From contig OZ025217.1 in assembly GCA_964019055.1 (NCBI GenBank), positions 12,444,955-12,508,954 of the forward strand: a stretch of 64,000 nucleotides of DNA, given 5' to 3'. Of the stretch, positions 1 to 14,900 are shown one piece after another. Below the pieces are notes generated by a model. The model ran no database searches, was not told where the DNA came from, and was given only the letters and a program-made list of their open reading frames with translations. A program made the translations under genes and the position numbers. The stretch's first letter is position 1. Every line of letters starts with the position of its first letter. This DNA is from Anthopleura xanthogrammica. Taxonomy: Eukaryota > Cnidaria > Anthozoa > Actiniaria > Actiniidae.

Positions 1-181
1 AATTTAATTGATATTGAAATGAAATGAAATTATGTTTTAATGAAAAAATCTTAAAATGTTAGATTATAAAATCGGTTGTGGTGTATTTAAAGTAGATAAG
101 CAAACGAAATATATTATTTCTCAGATTATTTCCAAACCGCGCCATAATGTCAAAAGTTGTCGTTTGGTTCACCATACTTAC

Positions 182-539
182 GACTGATAAGCTGGATAAG
201 CAAAACCAAGAGCCGTCACAACCAGATCTGCTCCATAGCCAAATATCAGGTACAAACTGAAAACTCCAACCAGAACTACGAGAAAGGAATACAGGTTTAG
301 TTAAACTAAATAAGCTTATTTCTTTGGCGGGTACAAAGGGCAGCCTGCATGGCCGACTGATAAAAACCTGAAGTTGTACAAAATATACAAAAGATATAGC
401 TACCCAAAAACAAATACAACTTCTTGATTTTTGTTTTCTCTTCAACTTTTCCGAGGAAATCAGTGAAGTAATTTTTTTGTTCAAGCCATTTTTCAAGACT
501 TTCTTTGCCTGAAGTTATTGCGTTCTGAACGGCAGCCAT
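182..539 (-). CDS. REEP5: REEP5/6-like ER membrane-shaping protein, first two coding exons (partial)
   Basis: Two exons read on the minus strand: 539-404 (ATG at 539) and 275-182, with GT donors at 403 and 181 (gtaagt) and an AG before 275; the phase-1 junction keeps frame. The peptide starts MAAVQNAITSGKESLEKWLE, continues with EQKNYFTDFLGKVEEKTKIK, and exon 2 gives the hydrophobic LYLIFGYGADLVVTALGFAY followed by PAYQS. This matches the start of REEP5/REEP6 (short N-terminal helix, first hydrophobic hairpin, conserved FGYGA and GFxYPAY). REEP5-type proteins are reticulon-like hairpin proteins that shape ER tubules. The remaining exons (second hairpin, amphipathic helix) lie beyond the left edge. 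The start has a YY1-like context (AAAATGGCTGCC). REEP5 versus REEP6 cannot be decided from 77 residues. Confidence 0.85.
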
Positions 540-1143
540 TTTGCAATGAATTGATGGTGACGACACAGGGCGACTTCAAGGTCATGTGACACGAGGTCAT
601 TGGAGTATTGAATCAGGGAGGTGATTGAATGTATTATTTCCGAATATAATCCAGTCGTAAGATTATATAATTTTCGGCATAAAATCATAAAGATGAAACT
701 CTTTTTAGGTCTAAAAGAGTAAAGCAGTATCTCGTTGCTGTTTCATCGAAATCTCTACTCTATATATCATGTATATTTGTCTATTTTGATTAAAAAACTC
801 TAAGGGTCAAAGTCCATGAAGCACGTGCCAGGATCCATACACGTTTGGGTTGCCTGTGTCCTTATATTAGTGCGTTTTTGTCTAAAACATTGAGTGCTTG
901 GCAACCCTCACTTCGGTTTTTTCATTCGCAAACGTGTACGGATAATGTGCGTATAAGAAGAGCCAAAGGATTTTATAGCACAGAAAAAACTATAGTGTTC
1001 AAGTCTACTGGAACTGGTAGAAAGCAGGCACTGCCACATGAATACTGTGAATATGATTGACAGCGGAATAGGAAAACATAGTATAATTCATGTACACTGA
1101 AGTATGATGGTTCAGATAGATATTACATCAACTAAAAACTTAC
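540..1143. other. Intergenic stretch without a clear gene
   Basis: Upstream of the REEP-like start. It holds its presumed promoter (540-700) and a small inverted repeat GGGTTGCC/GGCAACCC at about 847-908. A 71-codon plus-strand ORF at 845-1060 has no recognisable similarity. Confidence 0.4.
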
Positions 1144-1276
1144 CAAAAGCTATAGGGTTTTTCATGATCATATGTTTAATATTTTCCATATTGATGTTCT
1201 GTAAATCAGTCAGCTCACTTGTGCCTGGTTTCTTAATTTCCTTGGCTGGCAAACCTTCTGAGTTCTCGTGCTCCAT
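1144..1276 (-). CDS. Possible coding exon of an unrecognised gene
   Basis: Minus-strand reading from ATG at 1276 to a good donor (G|gtaagt at 1143) gives 44 codons plus one base: MEHENSEGLPAKEIKKPGTS, then ELTDLQNINMENIKHMIMKN and PIAFG. The charged, low-bias composition and clean donor look like real coding sequence rather than a chance ORF. The partner exon is not certain: a candidate acceptor near 1040 gives about 45 further residues and a stop, but nothing in them is recognisable. No family assigned. It could be an exon of an independent gene or chance. Confidence 0.3.
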
Positions 1277-2213
1277 GACAATTACAAAGATTATACGTTT
1301 ATAGTCAGATATTGTGGATAATTTGAAACAGGAAGCAATGTATTTCCGTTGACTGACCACGGCTCAAACAGGCAAGTAAATAAATGGTATAATTTTAGTG
1401 ATCGTTATTGTGTTCTGTCCAGTAAACACCTAGTCTCCCCCGCAGCCGTTTTTAGGGTCGTCACGCAACACTCTCTCCCCACTAATATACACCGGCTGAT
1501 GAAATGGGACCTAACAATGCATTTACATGAGGCCAGGCTCCCTGTGCGTACGCAACTTGTCCTCAGTCGATACTGAGAGCTGAACAAGGTATGTCAAATG
1601 GGGTTTACTGACAACTGACAGTGACAAAAAGCCTGAAATTTAACTGACAACTGACAAATAAACAAAATTTTAACTGACAACTGACAGCTGGAAACCTCAT
1701 TTTCCCGCTGTCTAAGTTAAGACAACTACAACAACAGATCGAAAACAAATGTTATATTTTGGCAAAAACTATAGAGTAGACTAATATCTTACAGAGAATG
1801 ACTGCCTTCACAGGACGGATCAGTAAGAAAATTACTGGATTCAACTGAATGGATTATCGATTATAGAAAATGTTTCCTTATATATTATCCCATCACTAAC
1901 TAGTACTTCCTCAGTTAGTAAACCGAGCAAGTTGTGTGGTGGTAGAAGAAAGTAAATATCGCTTGATATCTATTGGTGATAAACAGTAAGGCCGCGCTGC
2001 CCACTGCAGGTGCCCTGACAGGTTACTCGTTCACCAAAACAAATGACGCCAGAACCACTCGCTATCCTGTAATAATACTCAGTTTAATGACAATATTTTC
2101 GTGGTTTTTGGTTTATGTGGTATTTTAGAATGCTGTATACAACAGTAAAATGTGTACAATTGCAAACAACGTTTACAAACTCAAAGACAACTCGTTAACT
2201 GGCACTACTAACC
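1277..2213. other. Intergenic, with short repeats
   Basis: About 1420-1590 is a GC-richer block (CCCCGCAGCCGTTTTTAGGG, then GTCACGCAAC) unlike its AT-rich surroundings and probably a dispersed repeat. At 1605-1688 the 13-mer CTGACAACTGACA occurs three times. The remainder before 2214 should hold the promoter of the next gene, but I see no clear TATA box. Confidence 0.4.
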
Positions 2214-3926
2214 ATGTCAGGTTTGCTACTCTTGGCATTTTTCTGCTTTCATCAGATATCTGTCGTTTTTTCTGGTCATTTAAACCTCACTACAGTGATT
2301 TCTGTTGATCCTCAAGAAGAAGAAGAATATTTTCGGTACTTTAAGCATCTTCCAAGTAAAACTCCTCTTGATAGTTACCTGAAATTTCCAAGACAACTTT
2401 ATGTGCTTTGTAAAGCAGCTGAGTTTGCTGCTCAGAACTACAAAGGTGCAAAAGCCGAAGAAAACAAGTTTACTCTTCGCCGTATTTTGTCCGTCAAGAA
2501 TGTGCAGGACAATCAAGCATTCAAATACCGACTTTTGTTACAAGATGATCAAACCGGAAAACATCAAGAAGCAGATTTCGCCATTTTCACTGTACCGCCG
2601 ACCAAAGTAGGTGGAAAATATCAAGTTCAAGTTGAAGGAGTGAAACAAAAACGCTCTGATGTGATTAAGAATCAAACTGAGCCTTGTGATCGATTGAGTC
2701 GATCTGCAAACTGTTCGTCATGTGGCTATAAAGGTGTATGTCACAAAGGGGCTGCACGTATCTCACCATGGCTTGCATTCGCACTAAAAACACAGAGGAA
2801 ACTGCAAATAAACATTTCCTTAGATAGAGTTCAAATGTTAGCTGCACACAATGCATTTAATAACAGAGCTGATGGGTATGGGCAACTAGACGATTGCCAT
2901 TGGCCTCCACCTTATAAAAGTGAGTGTATTGACCTCGCCAATCAGGAATTCAGTTTTACTGATCTACTTCAGATGGGGATAAGAGCATTAGAAATTGATC
3001 CTTGGTGGTGTTTTGGTAAAGTAAGAATGAGTCACGCCCTTAAACATGCCTACCTCGGGTGTGGTCCGTGGGACAGGGAATTTAAAGACGGAATAAAAGA
3101 AATTGCTGACTGGTCGAAACGACCAGAAAATAAGAATGAAGTTATCCGATTGTATTTAGAAGATGGCCCTGCACACACACAAGGACACGATGCTCTACTT
3201 AATGGGCCAATAAAAGAACACTTTGGTGAAAAAGTCCTAACACCAGATGACATACAGACTTATTTTCATGGGAAATGGCCTACACTTTTCGAGATGCAAA
3301 AAACTGGTAAAACCGTCTTAATCTCTTCAGGAAACTCTTATAATCACAAAGGCAAATACATTCACCGAGGGTACTGGAAAGAGCTAACAACGGACCATTT
3401 CCTGTCGTACAATAACTGCACAGAAGCAGTTATCTCAAGTCCCGAACCACTACGTGTTTATAGCGATAGCACCGAATATGGTCCCTTTTGGAACGGACCT
3501 AAGAAAACTGGTACGATACTCAATTACATGGAATATTTAAAGTGTGGTGTTGTGTATCCGGCAGCAGATCAAATAAACCCGAATTTACTCAACACAGCGA
3601 TATTTACATGGGCAAGAAACCAACCAATCTCAAGCCTTAGTCGAAAGTCATGCGTGGTGCTTTGTGCAGAGGATAGAAGGTGGCATCTTGAACAATGTGA
3701 TACTAAAAACTCTTTTGCGTGCGTTGCAACAAGCAATGAGAATAAAGAAACCAACTGGGTTATCAGTTCAACAAAAGGACCTTATTCTGAACCTGCATGT
3801 CCTGACGGCTTTATTTTTAGTGTCCCCCACAACGCTGTTGAACATTATAAACTGTTAAAAGAAATGAATAGCCAAGATATTTGGTTGAACTTAAAGCACT
3901 ATATACCATTGATAATAGAAGAATAA
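2214..3926 (+). CDS. Secreted PI-PLC X-domain-like protein with cystatin-like N-terminus and lectin-like C-terminus
   Basis: Single open frame, 570 aa, intronless, in contrast to most neighbours. Residues 1-20 are a hydrophobic signal peptide. Residues about 60-145 (FTLRRILSVKNV, FKYRLLLQDD) resemble a cystatin-fold domain. Cysteine cluster at 158-176. Residues about 200-460 form the PI-PLC X-like barrel, with LAAHNAF (candidate catalytic His212), EIDPWW, and RMSHALKH (candidate second His274, about 60 residues on, as in the family). Near 480-503, CAEDRRWHLEQC then SFAC resembles the end of a C-type-lectin fold, and ACPDGF with DIWLNL near 528-560 looks like the start of another, truncated one. 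Family members cleave phosphatidylinositol or GPI-type lipids by a His-His mechanism; activity here is inferred. Several N-glycosylation sequons fit secretion. AATAAA follows at 3987. The domain assignments on both sides of the PLC core are my reading and less certain than the core. Confidence 0.8.
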   Translation: MSGLLLLAFFCFHQISVVFSGHLNLTTVISVDPQEEEEYFRYFKHLPSKTPLDSYLKFPRQLYVLCKAAEFAAQNYKGAKAEENKFTLRRILSVKNVQDNQAFKYRLLLQDDQTGKHQEADFAIFTVPPTKVGGKYQVQVEGVKQKRSDVIKNQTEPCDRLSRSANCSSCGYKGVCHKGAARISPWLAFALKTQRKLQINISLDRVQMLAAHNAFNNRADGYGQLDDCHWPPPYKSECIDLANQEFSFTDLLQMGIRALEIDPWWCFGKVRMSHALKHAYLGCGPWDREFKDGIKEIADWSKRPENKNEVIRLYLEDGPAHTQGHDALLNGPIKEHFGEKVLTPDDIQTYFHGKWPTLFEMQKTGKTVLISSGNSYNHKGKYIHRGYWKELTTDHFLSYNNCTEAVISSPEPLRVYSDSTEYGPFWNGPKKTGTILNYMEYLKCGVVYPAADQINPNLLNTAIFTWARNQPISSLSRKSCVVLCAEDRRWHLEQCDTKNSFACVATSNENKETNWVISSTKGPYSEPACPDGFIFSVPHNAVEHYKLLKEMNSQDIWLNLKHYIPLIIEE

Positions 3927-3986
3927 CTGCTCTATGCGGAAGTTGTAAAAATCTTATTATGTGGCCACATTTTTTTAATATTCAAG

Positions 3987-3992
3987 AATAAA
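3987..3992 (+). terminator. Polyadenylation signal of the PLC-like gene
   Basis: AATAAA 61 bp after the stop codon at 3926. Confidence 0.7.
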
Positions 3993-4287
3993 AGCGTGAA
4001 AGGTGTGCTGTTAGACAGTTCAGAGATAATTTCCCCACGACGTGGTAAAGAACCTCATCCCCACTCCACATCCACACAAACACAAATGCACACCTTCCTC
4101 CCATCATCAGTTTCGTGACATTTCCATAGCCCATAGAAATATATCATATGCATAAAAAGCTTTTACCAATGTTACGGATTGCGGGCAAAGTGCCACAAGA
4201 GGGCTATCTAACTTTTGCGCGGATGAATGGGTTTCCTGTGGTACACGTCATTTGACTGTGTCCCAGGTCCCTATGCGTCATTTCAAG

Positions 4288-8202
<3,915 letters not shown>

Positions 8203-8338
8203 TATGTTTTTATCTTTTAATCAGCCTTGTTAACAGATATTAATACCATCCTGTGACATTCACTCTTTTATGGGCTTTATATTATTATGTTGATGCAATA
8301 TTCTATTATTGTTGCATTTTCAAAAGTTATTCATCTAC

Positions 8339-8344
8339 AATAAA
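8339..8344 (+). terminator. Polyadenylation signal of IDH3A
   Basis: AATAAA 137 bp after the stop at 8202, in an AT-rich 3' region. Confidence 0.65.
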
Positions 8345-8553
8345 ATAATTATTTATAGATTATACAGCATCTTTTGAGTAAAAAATTAAAGCAAGTCTTA
8401 TTGTTCTATTGTTTGGGGAATGTTCCTTCTTTACCTATTTTCTATTTTTATTTTCTAAGTCAGTACGGAAATTAAGAATTTATCTTAGAAATTAGGCCAT
8501 ATTTCTGCAATCTTCTGTAAAAAGTCAAGTCAGACAAAAGTTGAAATAAACCA

Positions 8554-8582
8554 CATAATAATAATAATAATAATAATAATTT
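8554..8582. repeat. (AAT)n microsatellite
   Basis: Nine uninterrupted AAT units. Confidence 0.9.
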
Positions 8583-8664
8583 AATCACATCGTTCGATAT
8601 TTCTTAAAAATGATCTATCACACATAACATCTACTGAATGTCTATATTGATATAAGACCACTTA

Positions 8665-8765
8665 AACTATACTTAGTCATGAGCCCATGGATAGCTTTAG
8701 CTTTAAATGTAAGTAAAATGATCTTAAACTTAATACAAGATCTTATTGGCAACCAGTTAAAAGTA
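8665..8765 (-). mobile_element. Short LINE relic (reverse-transcriptase C-terminal fragment)
   Basis: The sequence aligns by eye with 28010-28085 inside the LINE fragment of the C3orf38 intron (shared ATGATCTTAAACTT and AAGATCTTA words). It corresponds to the KFKIMLMTFKAIHGM part of that protein, in minus orientation, and is decayed. Confidence 0.6.
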
Positions 8766-8773
8766 ATAATGGC

Positions 8774-9209
8774 AGGGCTCAAAATAACAGCCAGTCAACG
8801 GTCAATGTCTGGCCAAATTTGGTACTTGACTGGTCAAATACAGTTTCAAACAGACATGTTGACCAGTCATATTTGAAAATACTCTATTTGGAAAAGCAGG
8901 TTAATTTTCAGGCACCCAAGGGCTGATTTGAACCTGCAAAGTGTATGAAAATAAGCCGTAATGTTTAGGTCATCAACAATCGCGATTAATAATGATTTAA
9001 GTGATATGCTATAAGCTTTAATATTGGGCTATCAAATGCATGCATTTGCAGGTCTACCTTTCCACAATTAAAATTATTAATTGAATGAAAATTAACATTC
9101 ATTTGGATAATTATTAAATTATTAAATAATTAAATTGGCAATGACCAGCCACAAATGTATTTTGCAGGACATCTTGACCAGTGTATGACTGGCTGTTATT
9201 TTGAGCCCT
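8774..9209. mobile_element. MITE with perfect 24-bp terminal inverted repeats
   Basis: AGGGCTCAAAATAACAGCCA begins at 8774 and continues GTCA; its exact reverse complement ends at 9209. The 436-bp element is AT-rich and non-coding. An optional leading C would give a CAGGG end as in hAT elements, but no clean 8-bp duplication is visible. Confidence 0.75.
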
Positions 9210-9221
9210 TTATTGGTACTA

Positions 9222-9578
9222 CAGAAGAGTATTGCTCAATTGCCCTGTGTTGTACCCAGTAATGGTACTCTATTAACCTCATTTGCACCAGAAGAGTATT
9301 GCTCAATTGCCCTGTGTTGTACCCCAGTAATGGTACTCTATTAACCTCATTTGCACCAGAAGAGTATTGCTCAATTGCCCTGTGTTGTACCCAGTAATGG
9401 TACTCTATTAACCTCATTTGCACCAGAAGAGTATTGCTCAATTGCCCTGTGTTGTACCCCAGTAATGGTACTCTATTAACCTCATTTGCACCAGAAGAGT
9501 ATTGCTCAATTGCCCTGTGTTGTACCCCAGTAATGGTACTCTATTAACCTCATTTGCACCAGAGGAGTATTGCTCAAT
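9222..9578. repeat. 67/68-bp tandem repeat, five units
   Basis: Units begin CAGAAGAGTATTGCTCAATT and recur at 67-68 bp spacing. The one-base difference is CCC versus CCCC before AGTAATGG. The last unit is interrupted by the palindromic element at 9579. Confidence 0.9.
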
Positions 9579-9750
9579 AGACCATTTTCGAGATGTGCGA
9601 GCGCTTTCAAAAATATCGCAGGCGCGTACATGATCTCGAGGCATTTTCGGGCAGAGCCAATAGCGCGCGTGATCTTGCCCGAAAATGCCTCTTTTTCATG
9701 TCTGCGCCTGCGATATTTTAGAAAGCGCTCGCGCATCTCGAAAATGGTCT
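9579..9750. mobile_element. Palindromic MITE inserted in the 67/68-bp array
   Basis: 172 bp running from AGACCATTTTCGAGATG to CATCTCGAAAATGGTCT. The long near-perfect arms include GCGAGCGCTTTC and GAAAGCGCTCGC, and are GC-richer than the surroundings. The interrupted repeat resumes directly at 9751; comparison with intact units (CTCAATTGCCC) shows CTCAAT before and ATTGCCC after, i.e. a 2-bp AT duplication. Confidence 0.85.
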
Positions 9751-10074
9751 ATTGCCCTGTGTGTTTACTTCAGGAAGACTGTAGTCTAAGAATGTGCTGT
9801 GTTAAGCCAGGATGGTGAAGGGGTTTTCGGTGCCCTGTGATTCGTGAAATTCAAAAAAATAATTCTGTGATTCGTGAATTTTAGTTCCCCCTCTCCCGAA
9901 ATGCATGATTTGCTTATTTTAAAAACCGTGATTCGTGTTGCATTTGTTTTCGTGAACATTTGTAACTCATTGTATCGAGGTTTTTCATTAATCCTTATTT
10001 TATCAAAAACAGCAATCAGTAATAAATAGGTTGTTGGCTGTCAGATGTCCATGCAAAATATGTGACTCTTTTAT
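9751..10074. other. Non-coding gap with short repeats
   Basis: Starts with the tail of the interrupted repeat unit, then a short run in which CTGTGATTCGTGAA recurs three times near 9834-9930. No gene seen. Confidence 0.5.
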
Positions 10075-11098
10075 TACTGGGTTGCTATGGTAGCAAACCA
10101 GTCTTAAAATGAGATCCGTTTTTCGGGCGTCAGGTAGACCATAATTTCACACGTCATGATTGGTCGAGAACTTGTAAACAATGTCCAATGTCCAATGAAG
10201 TTGCCACACGACATCGAGGACGATGTATTTATAGTTTTTAGTGTTGTGTCACCATTAATTCATTCGTTCAGGGTTCGTGAAGTACTAGTTTGTCTGTAGG
10301 CATGTTGCGTACTATTGTCTTTAGGTTTTTTAACGCTACGCTTAAACTACTTACAAACACACACGCCGTACGTGGTAGACCCACACTAAAATATGTTATT
10401 GAGCGATTTTGGAACGGGTTGGTCCACGTACTCAAAGAGAGAAGTGTTAGTATCTATGAGATATCTTTGAGAATCTATGAGCAAATATTTTAGTAGCTAC
10501 GCACGCAAAGCGAACCGTTCAGCTGGGAATAATTTTAGGAAACAATGTGCAAGTTGTAGTTGGTCCATGAAGTTGTGTTATGTATTTGTGTACAAATATG
10601 ATCGACAATTTTATAGAATTTGCCACATGATATCGAGCACGAGGTATTTATTCACTTTTTATTGCTTTCGGTGTTTGGGTGCCATTAATTCATTCGTTCA
10701 AGGTTCGTGGCCTACCATTGTCTTTAGCTTTTTTAACGGTATGCTTAAACTACTTAAAAAAAAGGGAAAAACAAATGACCAGTTAAACACATTTTGGCTA
10801 AGAGTATTTACATTGATAAAACGTTTGTTTTGCAGCGAACAGTTTCGATACTGAAATAGATATGTTTATTTCATCAGCTAGTCTTGAAAGGTACTCTAGT
10901 AGGTCAAGTAGAAATATAATATGCGTTGACAAGTCAGTAACGCAACACTAATGCCTTACTAGAATTTAAAATGTTTTTAATAAAGGGGGACTTTGAACCC
11001 AAAAGGAACACTTTGGTAAGAAATAATAGAGTATATAGGATTGGTGAGTGGGCGAGCTCTCGCACAGGCAACCCAGTGAACGCTCCAAGAGCGTCTAG
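10075..11098 (+). mobile_element. Helentron-like non-autonomous element (HINE), copy 1
   Basis: Shares most of its length with 24681-25736. It starts TACTGGGTTGC, and near the 3' end carries the inverted partner GGCAACCCAGT, followed by a hairpin (ACGCTC, loop CAA, GAGCGT) and terminal CTAG. Subterminal inverted repeats plus a 3' hairpin before CTRR, with insertion between T and T and no target duplication, are the marks of Helentron-associated elements. Small ORFs inside show no Rep/helicase similarity. Confidence 0.75.
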
Positions 11099-11955
11099 TT
11101 ACAAATGATGTCGTACTGTTTGACTCGCAGTGATTTATGATTTTACATCAGATACGCCCTGGTTGTGTACGAGCTAGCTAAAAGGTGAACACATTGGTAT
11201 GCCAGTTACTTTCTGTCACGATAAGGCAAGCGGATCTAGACTATCCTCATTCCGCTCAAAAGCGTGTCCACTTATATTTTCAATATGTTCAATGTAAGGT
11301 ATAGCTAGGTATGGAAGATGATACGCATCTATGCAGCATGGACATTAATCGACTTGAAGTAATAGTAAACCGGTACACCTATTAAATCATGAGCATCAAG
11401 TAATAGTAAATCATTTAGACATTTTTCCCCGGTACACCTATTAAATCATGAGCATCAAGTAATAGTAAATCATTTTATCGGATACGAAAGTTGATGTACC
11501 GGCGGAAGTCATGAAGCCATTTCCGGTGCGACGTTCACTTCGCTTTGATTGAACAGTTGTTGTCAAATGGAAGGCGTTTTTATTGGCCTAGAAAGCTGAG
11601 TTAATACACCTTGTTTAACTGTTCAAATAAATCACTCACTGCTTCATAAAAATATCCAATACGAAAGTAACCTAGAATAAGATTCTTTGTGGTATCGGGG
11701 GGATTGTTCTTGATATACTAGCTGTACTGACGTCACCATAGTTAAACGTCCTTAATCACCAGCGTAGCTTCTTTCTGTATCACATTTATGTATGTCACTC
11801 ACAGATCAGCCGAGGTCAAAATCATAGTCTCATGTAAACGTGTTCTTTCACGAATACTCTCTCCCTTATTTTCTAGTGTAGTTTTGATGTTTCTTTTTAT
11901 ACTTTTATGGCCCTAATTTCAAGAAATTAATTTTTAGTGATCGAAGCTACTAAAT
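11099..11955. other. Intergenic upstream of the convertase gene, with a 59-bp direct repeat
   Basis: 11370-11475 contains two copies, 59 bp apart, of a stretch beginning CCGGTACACCTATTAAATCA. The promoter of the gene starting at 11956 is presumably in 11500-11950. No gene seen. Confidence 0.5.
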
Positions 11956-14900
11956 ATGCAGTTACATCAAGTAACTGCAAGAATTATTGTATTAATTTCG
12001 TGTCAACTCGTCCATATCACAATCACGACTGCGATTGATAATTCATATTCTAATACATGGGCAATACAACTCGATGGTGGAAAGGAAGAAGCCGACAGAA
12101 TAGCAAAGAAACACGGATATATCAATACAGGACAGGTAAATTAGAACTAGAATATTAAGTATTCAGAATAACTGTTATCTCTATTAATTGTTATACACCA
12201 TTGCCTTGAATGTTTTAATATTTGAACTTCCTTCTTCCATATTATTGTAGATTGGTAGTCTAGAAGGGTTTTTCCTTTTTCGACACGACTCCCATCCGAG
12301 GAGATCAAAACGAAGTGTAGAGGAGAAGACTACACTACTTTATGAGGAGACCAAGGTTCGAATTTCTTGTTTGATAATTTTTATGTGTTGTCTCGAACTG
12401 TATTACCAACATTTATGAAGTATAATATACAGATCCTTTACATCTGCATTGTATTTACTAATAATGCTTATTTTACCTCGTCATTCACAGGTTCGATGGG
12501 CAAAGCAACAAGTCATAAAGAGAAGAGTTAAACGAGAGCTATACGATCCGAAATTCAACGATCCCTACTTTCCTCAACAGTGGTACTTAGTAAGTGTCTA
12601 TACAAGCATATTGTGGCAGCATGAACGTGCGTAATTGTTTCTTGAAATTGACAGTTGCTTGAACTTTAATTGGGAACGATTTTAGTTGTAATTCTTTTTG
12701 GTTTTGGTGAATAACCTCTCATGTGTCGATCCTCAAAATCGATAAAATTCCTGTGCTTAAGAATGTTGAACTATCCTCTATCATGATCACTAATGATATG
12801 TCTGTTCTGGCGATCGATCGATCATAAGGCATAACCTTGAAAAGACATACCTTGTTGTATATATATATTATATATATAGAATATGGTTAGTATTAGACAA
12901 AAAGGTGTATGAAAACGTGATGATAATCATACCTATTTCTGCTCGGACTGATCACACGTAAACAATATTAGTAACACAATCACCACATGAATTGAAGGTA
13001 GCTTAATTTTTAGCTTATACACAAAACTGTGAGCATAAATGATCACCTACGAACGAGGGAATAAAATTAAGATGTAGAAATGATGTATGTAGAGGCACAG
13101 ACGTGTTGGGTTCGAGGGGAGGGATCCTGAACATTAATGTACATATGGCCTATTATATTTCACTTCCCCTCGGGCTGCAAGCATACAAGACCATACAAGA
13201 TAGATGTACTGAATGTGTGATAAATAGTGCCCCCCTTTTAAAGCTTGTCATTGGGGAGGAGGGAGGGGGGAGGGGGGAGCTTTTCTATCCCGTTATAAAA
13301 ATTGTTGCATTAGTATTTTGTTTGAGAGGAAGAAAAGTTTTGGATTAGGGTCTGTTGTTTCTTACCATTATTATGTGATTAATTTATTTTTATATTTTTA
13401 GAAAAATACGAAAGCACCATTTGAAGGTTATGACCATAATGTACTGCCTGTGTGGAAACAGGGTGTATTTGGCACAAATGTTGTAGTATCTATCCTAGAT
13501 GATGGTTAGTATACAGGGTGTATTTGGCACAAATGTTGTAGTATCTATCCTAGATGATGGTTAGTATACAGGTTATAACAGGGAGAAACTAACTGGGAGG
13601 AAGAAAGAAAGAAAGAATGATACAGAAGGATAAAGAAAGAAAAGAAAGGGACCGAAGGAGAAAAGATTGGGAGGTGGAAAGAACAAAGGAAGCAGGAAAA
13701 GAAGGAATTATGGTTGGCAAATATTAACTAATTGTGTTGAGCAAAAAACGGAATAGCTGTATCATCCCATCAAAGAATCCAAAATTTAAATACTATAATA
13801 CTGTGATGCCTCCAAACTTAGTTGTTTCGTTTTACATGATTCCACACTCATGATCCTTATTGACCCCTTGCATGTGACGTCAAAGACAAAACAAAAGAAT
13901 TCCAATTTCCTAATAATTGGAACCTATTGTTTTGTCCTCTAAATTGAGCTGCATTCCGACGTGCTACAAGAGGTCTATACAAGTATATTGTCTCATGTAT
14001 ACCCCCCCCCCCCCGGAAAAAAGTTACTGTAGCAGTCCATCTATCTTTTTGCAGGAATTGAACGCTCCCATAAAGATTTAATAGCAAATTATGTAAGTAG
14101 ATGTGTGATTTTCTAAAGGTTATCATCCAGTAAGGTCAGAATTCCACTAATACAATCCACGTAATTATCGTAAGGATCATACGACAAGCGATGTTGGAAG
14201 TTTTCAGAACATTCTTTAAAATCAAATCTAACCTGGGTATTGTATTCTTTAGTTTGTTTTTATACTTTTCAACGCACATTTATCATGATATGTTGTTTGA
14301 CATAATAACCCTAACCTCTCAGATAGACTAAAACAATGCGCTAAGCGACCATCATACTGTCAACACACGGACCGTGGAGAGCAGATTTATCATGATATGT
14401 TGTTTGACATAATAACCCTAACCTCTCAGATAGACTAAAACAATGCGCTAAGCGACCATCATACTGTCAACACACGGACCGTGGAGAGCAGATTTCCGTT
14501 AGAACTAGAACTATGAAAGGGCACGGCACCGTCGCGGTACGGAATTGACATCCTATGAACCAATCAAGATGCTCGAATACTCAAGGTCACAGCACAGCGC
14601 GTCCGTACCTTGAGTATTTATAGGTGGACGAACGATGACGTAATGTGTGGTTGTGAAGATAAGGGTAACACGTGTGGCCTAAACCTATTGTTAAAATGGC
14701 AGACATGTCATGTCACATTTAGAACCTCCATCTATAATACGTAGATCTCTAAGTAATGATGACGATGATGATAACGATGATAAATGTTGACATTTTGTTA
14801 GGATCCCAAGGCAAGCTATGATTTTAACTCTAACGATGCAGATCCCAGTCCTCGAAGTACATGGAATGATGAAAACAGGCATGGCACTAGATGTGCTGGA

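Noticed and set aside
845..1060. 71-codon plus-strand ORF
   Set aside because: No similarity; overlaps a small inverted repeat and lacks splice or polyadenylation context.
9196..9818. ORFs with a repeated SGANEVNRVPLL motif
   Set aside because: Translations of the 67/68-bp tandem array and the palindromic MITE.
10075..11098. Interpretation as an ordinary TIR DNA transposon with ACTGGGTTGC ends
   Set aside because: The shared sequence continues past the 3' inverted repeat into a hairpin and CTAG, and the empty site in copy 2 shows no duplication.
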